From Isotricha intestinalis (lineage: Eukaryota; Ciliophora; Litostomatea; Vestibuliferida; Isotrichidae): 54,833 bases of DNA. The position numbers were made by a program, and so were the translations under genes. The stretch is taken from positions 1-54,833 of the forward strand of contig JAJJLU010003553.1 of assembly GCA_023807065.1 (NCBI GenBank). The letters run 5' to 3'. Each line of letters opens with the position of its first letter. The first letter of the stretch is position 1. Of the stretch, positions 40,218-50,100 are shown piece by piece. Under the pieces are notes generated by a model, which saw only the letters and a list, made by a program, of their open reading frames with translations, searched no databases and was not told the DNA's origin.

Positions 40218-40664
40218 TTATTTTATATTTTCCCAAGTTTCTTTTGGATAATTATTTGATGAAATAACCAAAGGTAGATTATATTTACCAATTATTGAAT
40301 TAATAAAATTAACTTTTGAGGTTATAAAAACTTCTTTTTCTTCATTTGAGAAATTTTTAATTTTGTTTTCATAATTGTTAATTTCACCTTCTAATTTTTT
40401 CATTTCGATTTTATCTTGCAAAAAATTAGGTATTTGAATATCAATAGTAAAAGTATTTTTGTTAATCAAATAACTTTTACAATTTTTTGTATTTTTATGA
40501 TAATCTTTTTGTGTTCTAACCTTGAAAAGAGGTTTTATTTTATTTTTCTTCTTATTGTTAGTCTTTTTAGAAACAATATTTTTACTACAATTAACATCTA
40601 AATCAAATAAAGCACTTCCTGAAGTAGAAATAGCATCAGATGTTTTTTCTTCTGGAGAATTCAT
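40218..40664 (-). CDS. Small uncharacterised basic protein
   Basis: This 148-aa protein has a Ser/Thr-rich start ('MNSPEEKTSDAISTSGSALF'), a Lys-rich middle and a short helical C-terminal half ('KMKKLEGEINNYENKIKNF'). No domain, signal or membrane segment is seen. The intact ATG-TAA frame, mixed composition (Pro, Trp, Gly, Ser) and normal spacing to neighbours support a real gene. It may be nuclear, judged only by its basic character. Confidence 0.6.
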   Translation of the reverse strand: MNSPEEKTSDAISTSGSALFDLDVNCSKNIVSKKTNNKKKNKIKPLFKVRTQKDYHKNTKNCKSYLINKNTFTIDIQIPNFLQDKIEMKKLEGEINNYENKIKNFSNEEKEVFITSKVNFINSIIGKYNLPLVISSNNYPKETWENIK

Positions 40665-40907
40665 TATATTAATATAATGTTAAACATATAATTCATTAAA
40701 AATATTAAATAAGAAATTTTTATTTTTAATAATTCAATATATACTTAATTTGCCTATTATTAAATTATAATCATAATTTTGAAGAAGAAAAAATATAAAA
40801 TCTTTTTCAATTTTTGATTAAATATGTATTTCTTTTTATTACAAAATATATTTTATTTTTATTTTATTTTATTATATTTTAATTTTAATCTTATTAATTC
40901 TATTATT

Positions 40908-41969
40908 TTATTTTGAATCACTAATGGCTCTAGCATAATATTCTTTATAAGTTTTAAAAAAATAATCTGTTAATAATTCATCTGTTTTAATAATTAAAGT
41001 TTCATTTTTTTCATCAGAATAAACAACATATAATTCAAATAAATTTTCTTCAGTTTGTGTATTTGTAGTTTGTAAAATATCTATCACATCAATTTTTCCT
41101 TCATAATTTAATGTAATTTCATATTTATTATTTTTTGAATTTTTATTAAATGAAATTTTCATTTTTTTGGTTTTTTGGTTTTGAATTTTTTCAACTTGAA
41201 AATCTTTTTTATTTAAAGGAACTTTATTAATTTCTGCTTTTTTTTCATTTACAGAATCATATAGTTTTTTCAATTCAAGATTTAATTTGTGGATTTCATT
41301 ATCTTTATTTTCAATTTCTTTTTTCTTTTCTTCAATTGTTAATTTACTTTGATTTATTTGTTCTTGACTTTTTGATTCTTCTTCTTTCCTTTTAATATAA
41401 TTATCAACATATTCTTTTTTTTCTTTTTCATAATCAGATATTTTTTTTATTAAATCGTCTTTTATTTTTATTAAATTATCACTTTCATCTTTTAAATTAT
41501 TTTTTTTATCATTTGCTTCTTTTATTTCTTTTGTTTGATTTGTTATTGTTTCTTGAAATTTAATTTTTTGGTTTTTAAACATATTATTTTCTTCGTTTAT
41601 ACTTTTATTAAGATTAAAATTTTCTACTTTTAATTGTTGAATTTCGTTTAACATTTTTTTTACATCATCTTCATTTTTACTTTCACTTTTAAAAAGATTT
41701 GTAACTAATTTATTTAAAGGAATTGATTTTTTTTCTTTATCTTTAAATGAACCTGAATTTAATTTCTCTTCTAATTCAAATTTTTCTTTTCGATGAACTT
41801 GAATTGATTCGTCTTTTTCTGATATTATATTTTCATATTGTTTTATTCTTTTTAAATATTGAGAAGTTTTATTTCTTTCTTCTAATAAGGCTTTTGACGC
41901 TTGTTCTAATTGTTTTATTGTATCATTTAATTCAATCATTTCTTGTTTTTTTTCTTCTTCTTCATCCAT
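40908..41969 (-). CDS. Coiled-coil protein with folded C-terminal domain
   Basis: This 353-aa protein has near-continuous heptads from about residue 10 to 250 (Glu/Lys/Leu). A compact C-terminal domain (about 260-353) follows with alternating strands ('KMKISFNKN', 'YEITLNYEGKIDVIDIL', 'LFELYVVYSDEKNETLIIKT') and a final helix ('DYFFKTYKEYYARAI'). That strand-rich pattern ending in a helix resembles a PH-like fold, which would make it a membrane- or protein-binding adaptor, but no specific family is recognised. Stop is TAA. Confidence 0.68.
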   Translation of the reverse strand: MDEEEEKKQEMIELNDTIKQLEQASKALLEERNKTSQYLKRIKQYENIISEKDESIQVHRKEKFELEEKLNSGSFKDKEKKSIPLNKLVTNLFKSESKNEDDVKKMLNEIQQLKVENFNLNKSINEENNMFKNQKIKFQETITNQTKEIKEANDKKNNLKDESDNLIKIKDDLIKKISDYEKEKKEYVDNYIKRKEEESKSQEQINQSKLTIEEKKKEIENKDNEIHKLNLELKKLYDSVNEKKAEINKVPLNKKDFQVEKIQNQKTKKMKISFNKNSKNNKYEITLNYEGKIDVIDILQTTNTQTEENLFELYVVYSDEKNETLIIKTDELLTDYFFKTYKEYYARAISDSK

Positions 41970-43586
41970 TATATATATTTTAAATAATAATTATTAATTT
42001 TTAATTTATAAAAATAAATATTTAATTGTTTCATAATTTAATTAAATGCATTATAATTTTTGACACTTAATATAAACAAAAAATTATTTTAATTTTAACA
42101 TTAGTCTTTAATTTTAATCCACAATATTTAACATTTTATAATTTTATTTATTCATTTAACATCTCCAAATCCATTAAATCTTTCATTTTATATAGAAGCA
42201 ATTGTATTTTATTTGATTAGAATTCAACTTCTATATAATGTTAAATTATTATTTATTAAAATTCTTAATAATATAAATTCCAACTTTTAATATGTTTTCA
42301 ATAATTTTGAAAAAATTAACATTATTTTTTAAATTAGTAAATTGTTTAGAAAGATTTTATTGACTTTTAAAAAATTCTATTAATTTGTAAATAATATTTA
42401 TATATTTATTTAAAATTATAAATTAATCTATTGATTTTTGTCACAATAAATATATAAAATCTATTGAATATATATTATATTTATAAAAATATTAATTTAA
42501 AATAAAAATATTAACTTTTATTTTAATTTAATATATACTTAATAATATATAGATTTTTGTATTATTATTATATTAAATATATATAAAACATATTATAATT
42601 AATTATTTACATTTATACTTTTTCTAAAGAAGAGAATGTACAATTCTCAAATTATTATATCTTAACCATTTTAAATGTAATAATAATCATTACATGCACT
42701 ATCTTTTTTAAAATAAAGAACATAAATGATAATAGATATTTCAATTTTTTTGTTACATTATTAAATATATTAATGATCTATAATAATTGATTTATATTTA
42801 ATCTTTTATATATAAATTTCATTTTCATATTCATTTATTTAATATAACATTATATATTATTTTGATTCAAGTTTAAATCATTTAAAAAATCAAAAAAATT
42901 AGCCTAAATTTTTTTAATTAATAGAAAATTCGATTACCAACCTTTTTTGATTTTAAACAAAAAATGATCGTTAAAATTAAGAATAATAAATAAGAACTTT
43001 TAATAAGTAGCATTTTTATATTTTTTAAAATTATTATTAAGCTAAAACCATTTATCTTTTATAGAAAGATAAGATAATATAAATTGGAAAAAACTTTTTT
43101 TCCAAAAAATATTATAAATAAGTGAATCAAATTTAAAATTAAAAAAATATTTGTTTTATATTATAATATAAAAAACTACAACCAAACAAAAGAAACAATT
43201 TCAAAAAAAATAACTTTTATTATTTCAAAAAAATAAAAAGATTCAATCATCAAAAAAAAAATGAAATATTTCGAAATTTACTGATATTAAAATTATCGAT
43301 TTTTTGTAGAATTTTTTGTTTCTTCATAAATTTTTTTTATATGAAAATTTATATATTCATATTTGAAAAGGTATTTGTAAAAATATTATTTGTCAATCAA
43401 ATTTCTATAGATAAATTTATTTTTAAAAATATTGTAGTTCTAGAATTTTATGAAAGCAAGGAAATGAAATAAGTCAATATTTTATAAGTAAATTGTAATA
43501 GAAGAGAATTTATTTTTTTAAAATAATAATATTTTAACTTTTTGGTGAAATAAAACAAATATTAATTAAAAAAAGTCAAATTTATA
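41970..43586. other. 1.6-kb divergent intergenic region, nothing recognised
   Basis: One of the two longest gaps. It is almost pure A/T with stops in all frames and no relic as clear as those elsewhere. It must contain the promoter of the leftward coiled-coil gene. A hairpin-like 'TATCTTTTATAGAAAGATA' (about 43052-43070) is short and probably incidental. Confidence 0.5.
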
Positions 43587-43895
43587 ATGCAATTATTTTT
43601 AATAAAACTCGGAATTGGATTAGATATTGATTGGGACAATAGAGTAAAATGTTTTGCTGAAAAGATTGAGTTTCATTTAAAATCCAATTGTTTTAATATT
43701 TTATTTCAATTAATTATATCCATCTGTTTCTTATTCTTTATTAATCAATTTATAATACAAGATTTAACTGTTGATTTTCTAAAAATAAAATATTTTATTT
43801 TGTTATATTTTGTTTGTTTTACTGAGAATATTTTTACAATATCATCAGAAATTATTTTAATACTTTCAATGCTTGTAAATAGTTTATTTTTATAA
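43587..43895 (+). CDS. Possible small membrane protein ORF
   Basis: The 102-aa frame begins 'MQLFLIKLGIGLDIDWDNR' and is then mostly hydrophobic, with two or three potential membrane helices (about 37-53, 68-80 and 85-102). Asp/Trp/Gly/Cys content in the first 35 residues is more protein-like than expected from A/T drift, but T-rich DNA readily gives Phe/Ile/Leu frames. It could be a real small gene, a fragment of a dead one, or chance. It lies 180 bp upstream of the phosphagen-kinase-like gene on the same strand. Ends in TAA. Confidence 0.35.
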   Translation: MQLFLIKLGIGLDIDWDNRVKCFAEKIEFHLKSNCFNILFQLIISICFLFFINQFIIQDLTVDFLKIKYFILLYFVCFTENIFTISSEIILILSMLVNSLFL

Positions 43896-44077
43896 TTAAT
43901 TCATAAAGGAAATTGTTATGAAAAAGATAATTTTCAAAAGTATATTTGTTTGAACAATATTACTTTTCATAGAATTTATAAACTTTCATTAAAATTAACT
44001 CATAATTTTTTTATTTTATTTATTTATTCATATTGATTTAATTAATCATAATTTTTTTAAAATTACAAAATTTAAAA

Positions 44078-46342
44078 ATGTTAAATACTGATTCATCTAT
44101 ATTTTCACAAAAATCAAAGAAAGAAGTATATGAAGATTATGTAAAAAGATATCAACTGGAAAAATTAATAAGTGAAATGATCAATAGTTTAGTCCATTCT
44201 CAAGCATTAAATCCAATAATATATATGATAAAATATTTAACAGGGCTTTTATCAGAAGAAGAAAAAACAAAAAATAATATAAGTATTCCTCCTCCATATC
44301 CACAAGGAATTCCAATAGTGAGATTTCCAAAATTTAAATCAAAAAATATATTAAGTAAATATTTAACAAGAGATAATTGGGCTTATATTAAAAGGAAAAA
44401 AACTTTATATAATAATAATATAGATAATTTAACTAAATTAACGAATAATTCAGCAAATGATCCTATTGGATGTTGTATTGTTGATGAAGATGTTTTAATA
44501 ACTTTTGAAAGTTTATTTGAAAATATTATTTCTGATGTTCATTCAATTTCAAAAAATAATATACATAAATTTTCAAATGATATTAATTCAATTGAAGAAC
44601 TAAAAGAAAATGATACTTATATTTTTAATGAAATTAAAGATAGTGTAGATGATATTTTATTTGAATTTACCAGAAATATTGAAGGATATACCATTAATAA
44701 CATTGATGGAAAAAATATTGAATTAAAACAAGAAATTATGAATGAATTATTAGAAATGAAAAAAGAAGGATTTTTTGATGAAAGTTTTCAAGAAATTGAC
44801 TATAAAAATATTATACAAAAAGAACCTATATTAAAAGAAGAAATAGAATGGGCAAAAAATTGTGAAATTGGACATTTTGATATTACAGAAAATTATAGAA
44901 CAGTTTTTTCAAATAATAATATGTCTGTAATGGTTTTTATTAATTTTTCAAATCATTTTAAATTATTGATTAAAGGAAAAAAAATAAATGAAAGTATTAA
45001 AGTTATGGAATTATATAATAAAGGTATTAAAATAATGAAAAGAATATCTTTAGCTTTTGAATTTATTAATTGTAAATATGGTTATATAACTTCAGATATA
45101 TCATTATTAGGAGGAGGATTTAGAATTTATATAACTGTTAATAATATTAATGTAAAGAATTTAAAAGATGAAATTAAGAATTTGAATTTTTCAAAATATT
45201 TTGTTTTAAAAAATTCATTAATGGTTGTTCAAGATTATCATTTAAATGAAGAAAACCAAGTTGAATTTATGATAAAATTATTTGGGAAATTATCTGGATT
45301 AATAAGATTAAATAAACTCAATCAAATGATTAATTTACCAAAACTAGACTTAAGAAACAATAGTACAATTCAAACTTCTTATTTAGCTTCTTTTGATAAA
45401 TTAAAAAATACAATTTCACCTTATGGAAGAAATATTAATGATGTGCTTGAATTTTATAAAATTGATGAAGACAATAATTTCCCTATTTTATTTGACAAAA
45501 ACGAATATTATACTTTTTATGCTTTTATAAATAAATATATTCTATTTTCACAATATTTTAATCTTGATGAAAATTATCATATTTCTAAACCAGATAATTT
45601 AAAAGAATATACACCATTATCAAATCAAAATTTAGAAAGATTAAAAAATTTAAAAATTTGTGTTTATAGAAACTTAAAAAATTATCCTTTTTCATGTAAT
45701 ACATATTATAAAAATAATTTAGAAAAAATAGAAAATGAAATAAAAAAAATAATAAATAAAATAAATATAAAAAGTCATATAGCAACTTATTATTCTTTAG
45801 AAGATAAATCTGGAAAAGATATAATAAAACAAAATAATATTCCAATATTACATGATGAAAAAATGACTAAATTTAATAATAATTATCCAAAAAATAGAGG
45901 AGTAATTAAATTTGAATTTAAAAATAATATTATATTTGGAATTGTGAATGATATTGATCATTTGAAATTATTTTCACATTCAGAAAAAATTGAAACAATG
46001 GATCAATTAAATCAACGTTTTATTTATATTATTGAAATATTAAACCAATTTGGAAGAGAAATTAATTTTGAATTTAATAAAAGATTTGGTTATTTAAATT
46101 CAAATCCTTCATGTATTGGAAATGGTATGAAAATACAACTTGATTTAAAATTAAATAGAATTAAAAATGATGATATTGATGATTGGAATGAAGGAAAAGG
46201 ATTTATTTGGAAAGAATTAAACGATAATTATTTTAGATTTGAAAACCAAGTATGTATTGGAATAAGTGAAACTGAACTGATAAGTAATTTTATTTTTTAC
46301 ATTAAACAACTTATTGAAATGGATGAAAATAAAACTATTTAA
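44078..46342 (+). CDS. DPY-30-type docking domain plus two degenerate phosphagen (arginine/creatine) kinase domains
   Basis: This is a 754-aa protein. Residues about 20-55 ('YVKRYQLEKLISEMINSLVH' then 'NPIIYMIKYL') fit a DPY-30/RIIa dimerisation-docking motif. Domain 1 (about 86-410) follows phosphagen kinases: 'GCCIVDEDVLITFESLFENI' matches their [20 protein letters not shown]; 'FTRNIEGYT' (197-205) aligns with the VRTGRSIKGY strand; 'NMSVMVFINFSNHFKLL' aligns with FLVWVNEEDHLRV; 'YITSDISLLGGGFR' (336-349) aligns with the TCPSNLGTGLR loop. Domain 2 (about 500-745) repeats this ('NRGVIKFEF', 'GIVNDIDHLKLFS', 'FGYLNSNPSCIGNGMK'). The active-site Cys is Asp/Ser in domain 1 and Asn676 in domain 2. 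The two nucleotide-binding arginines of the SSRVRTGR strand are absent in domain 1. This is probably a pseudoenzyme, perhaps axonemal via DPY-30. Stop is TAA. Confidence 0.75.
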   Translation: MLNTDSSIFSQKSKKEVYEDYVKRYQLEKLISEMINSLVHSQALNPIIYMIKYLTGLLSEEEKTKNNISIPPPYPQGIPIVRFPKFKSKNILSKYLTRDNWAYIKRKKTLYNNNIDNLTKLTNNSANDPIGCCIVDEDVLITFESLFENIISDVHSISKNNIHKFSNDINSIEELKENDTYIFNEIKDSVDDILFEFTRNIEGYTINNIDGKNIELKQEIMNELLEMKKEGFFDESFQEIDYKNIIQKEPILKEEIEWAKNCEIGHFDITENYRTVFSNNNMSVMVFINFSNHFKLLIKGKKINESIKVMELYNKGIKIMKRISLAFEFINCKYGYITSDISLLGGGFRIYITVNNINVKNLKDEIKNLNFSKYFVLKNSLMVVQDYHLNEENQVEFMIKLFGKLSGLIRLNKLNQMINLPKLDLRNNSTIQTSYLASFDKLKNTISPYGRNINDVLEFYKIDEDNNFPILFDKNEYYTFYAFINKYILFSQYFNLDENYHISKPDNLKEYTPLSNQNLERLKNLKICVYRNLKNYPFSCNTYYKNNLEKIENEIKKIINKINIKSHIATYYSLEDKSGKDIIKQNNIPILHDEKMTKFNNNYPKNRGVIKFEFKNNIIFGIVNDIDHLKLFSHSEKIETMDQLNQRFIYIIEILNQFGREINFEFNKRFGYLNSNPSCIGNGMKIQLDLKLNRIKNDDIDDWNEGKGFIWKELNDNYFRFENQVCIGISETELISNFIFYIKQLIEMDENKTI

Positions 46343-47124
46343 AGATAATATAAAAATAAAATATATAATTAAATATATAAAATTACTTAAAATAATTCAA
46401 AATAAAATATAAAAAACTTTAATGAATATTACCTTAACTTATTTCAAATATTGATTTTAATAACATGAATAGGAAGGTTAAAAATATCACAAGAAAAATC
46501 AACTTTATTAAAAATATTAGTTGACAATGTTTAGAAAAAAACATCATTTTCATAAAAAGTAGTTTTATTTAATGAAAAAAATGACAAAATAATATTTTTT
46601 GAAAAAAATGTATTTAAAAAAGAAAAAAATAAAAAATTTGAAGAGAATAATATAATAAATAAATCATATGAAGGTACTTTTATTTAAGAAATGAAAAAAA
46701 ATAGATGAAGATTTTTTGTCTTTATGGAGAAGATATAATGAGTAGAAATATTATTGATAGTGAAGTAAAAGGAAAAAAATATCTCAATTATTTCAATCTC
46801 AATAAAAAATAGCTTTAATAATAATTATGTTTTTAACCAAATCCTAACAAGTTATAATTCATATTGAGAAATTTAGTAAAAAAAGTGATAATAATGTTTA
46901 AAAAAGAATAATTTCACCTTTATTTAAATATCAATTTATAAGTATTGAAAATGAGAAATTTTGACAAGGAAAAAAAAAATATTCCTTGGAAAACTTTTCT
47001 TTTGTCCTTCAATTATAAGCTTTTTTATTATTTTGTTTGAAGATTTTAAGATAAGTATAATTTATATATATTTTATAAAAATTTAAATATATATAATATT
47101 TTAAATTAAAAATTACTTTTATTT
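46343..47124. other. Convergent intergenic region with relic-like coding
   Basis: Between the stops of the phosphagen-kinase-like gene and DOP1. It holds the short relic described separately; otherwise it is A/T-rich 3' flank with no RNA gene seen. Confidence 0.5.
46555..46700 (+). pseudogene. Short possible relic of coding sequence
   Basis: One + strand frame is open for about 45 codons with Glu/Lys/Phe/Asn composition ('KVVLFNEKNDKIIFFEKNVF', then 'NKSYEGTFI'), then meets a TAA where Gln would fit. The frame is lost on both sides. A second patch ('DEDFLSLWRRYNE', about 46700-46740) lies in the same frame after a further break. No family is recognised. Confidence 0.27.
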
Positions 47125-50100
47125 TTAATATGCAATAAGGAAATCTTTTTCAATAACTTCCTCAATAATATCTAAATCGATCGTATTTCTAAAATTATTC
47201 ATAATACCAACATAAACAAAAATTTTTGCAATCATACTTGCTAATTGATCTTGAGAAACCAATTTTTGAGTATGAATCATTATAGTTCTTTTTTCAAATT
47301 CTTCAAATTTTCTTTCATTATATTTTTCAATTAAATCTTTACATTCATCCCAATGTTTTACCATTCCCATTGCATAAGGTTTAAAAGCTCTATCATTAGA
47401 ATGTAATAATCTATTTAATTCACTATTTTCTTCATCAATATCTAAATCTTCTATTTTAAAAGTGTCTAAAAAAAATATCCATTGATATAAACAAAATTCG
47501 TCCATATTTGCAACAGATAATAATTCTATTAATTTATAACCTGAATTATTTAATTCTAAGGAAGTATTTTTTCTTTTATTATTTGTTATATTTACTATTT
47601 CTGCAAATATTATAGGCCATAAGGCACTAACCATTTCAATTAAATTTTCTCTTGAAAATCTTAAAAACATTATTCTTAACATTAAAAAAATTTCACTTTC
47701 TAAATTTGGATTTTCATTATATTTAGTTATTAATTCTTTTATTTTTTCCATTATTATCATTAATTTATTTGAAAAAGCATCTTTAGGACAAGAATAAATA
47801 ATAAAAGATAATCTTCTCATTGCAATAATATTAAATTGTTCATTATTTTTTGAAAATAAACCCCCACTTTGATTCATTTTATCAGTTAAATCACTTACTA
47901 AATTAGGGTAAGAATGTGCAAATTCACTAATTATATTTTTCCATAATCTTAAATTTTTTAAATTCATATTAAAAAAATTACCTTCTAAAAAAAAATCAAT
48001 TATCATTTGTTTACATGAACCACAAGTTATTGAAGCTGCATTTGTTATTAAATTATGTAAAAATTCTGTAGATAAATCTATATATATGTTATTGATTGAA
48101 ACTCTTTCACTCATTATTGAAAATAAATTTTTGACTAAAACTTGAAAATAAGGTGACATTTTATCTTGTCTAAATATATTTTTCATTGTTGTATAAAATA
48201 AGGAATTTAATGTCATAAACCCTATATTTTTATATGCTATGATTAAATCTTCATTTTTTATTATTGTCCCATTTTCCACATAATCATGTAATAAATTGTA
48301 ATAATTTAACAAATTATCTATATCATTAAAATTTTTTGATGGTTGCTTTTTTATTTCTTTTACTTCCTCTTCTTTTTTTTTTGATGATTCATCTAAAATA
48401 TTATTATCATATTTAATAATTGTTTCAGGATTTATATTTATTTTTTTTTCTGATATTATTTTTGTTTTTTGTTTTGTTTTTGTTATTATTTTTGATATGT
48501 CTTTCCCATAAATTTCAACAGCAATTTTTTCATAAACTGAAGGAGGAAAAGGAGTAATAATTTGACAAGATTCTTCGAAAAATGAATCATATTTATTACA
48601 TATACATAAATCTAATAATTTATTGAATAAAGTTACAATAATTACTTTTAATTTCTTCTTTATTGATGAATCTGTAGTAATTTCATTTACTGGTAATTTA
48701 TATAAACATAAATTTATTATTTCATATAACCAATATAATGTCATTGGAGATTTTGATTCAATCATCATATTTATAAATGTTATTAATTCATTCCACATAT
48801 CTACTAAAACTTTACTTTCATATTTTGAATTTGAATTATTATAGTTTATATAGGCATAAACTAAATGACAAATTTTAGCTTCATAAGAACATTGAGTTTT
48901 ATTTAGATAATAAGGATAAATATCTTTAACTTTTGATTTAGATCTTTTGTATTCTTTAATTTTATTTACATCAATATTTCGATTAATTGTCAAAAGGAAA
49001 ATTTCAATTGGAATATCTAATTTTTCTAAAATTTCAATCATAGTTAATTTATATTGTTTATCTTTAGCAATATATTTATTATTTTCATTTTTAAATAAAT
49101 CTATAAAATTTCTCATAAATTCAATAGGATATTTCATAAAAATATTTCTTAAAATAATTGTCATGGTATCTTTTAACTGTTCATTTTGTCTATATAATAA
49201 AGTTTTATTTTTTTTTTGATATTCACTAAAAGAAAATTCTTCAAAAGAATTTGCTAACATTCCATATTCATTGAGACAAAAATCTTTTGAATTTTTGAGT
49301 CCACTATCGTTTACCCAAACAGTACAGAAAGATGCTATTACATCTTGTAAAATATCTATAATTTGAATACCGATTTCAATATTTTGTTCTTGATTTTCTT
49401 TATTTTTTGAATCTGAATTTTTTCCTCCTCCTAAAAATCCAAATATGGAAAAATTTGAAGAAGATTGATTAAATATTTCTTTTTTTAATTCTAACCAATT
49501 TATTTTATAGGGTGATAAATCTGGGTTTGTTATATTTAAAAAGTGAAATAACATATTTTTTAAACCTTTAATTATAACATTTACATCATTTTCATCTAAT
49601 TGTTTAAATTCTTTATATTGTTCAATATAATTTTTAACAATAAAATATTTATCATCTTCATGTAATTGCATTGAATTAAATTTATTTTCATTTTTAGGAA
49701 TAAAATTATATTTAATTCTACTAACTAAAAAATCTGTTGTTGTATTTATTAGCCTTTTAGCAATTTTCAAGTTTGAATTTTTATCTAAAATATTACTAAA
49801 AATAGGTAAACAACTTTCAACAAAATTAATAAAATAGCCTCTTACAAAAATATAATTTATTTGAATTCCTGAAACAATACAATTTAGAAATTTTTGATTT
49901 TGAAAAATAGAAATAACATCATCTTTAAAATTTAAATGTTCATCTTTAGTACTTAATAATAAAACTTTTAATAAATTTACTAATTGAACTTGCATAACTT
50001 CATCATTAGTTAATAAACTTTCAGTTAAAATATTTAGAACAGGATCAACAATTAATTTAGCAATATTCATAACTCTACTTTTAGGTTCAATAAAACTTAA

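Noticed and set aside
41970..43586. Transposon or RNA gene in the long gap
   Set aside because: No inverted terminal repeats, transposase-like frame, or G/C-rich tRNA-like cloverleaf could be seen.
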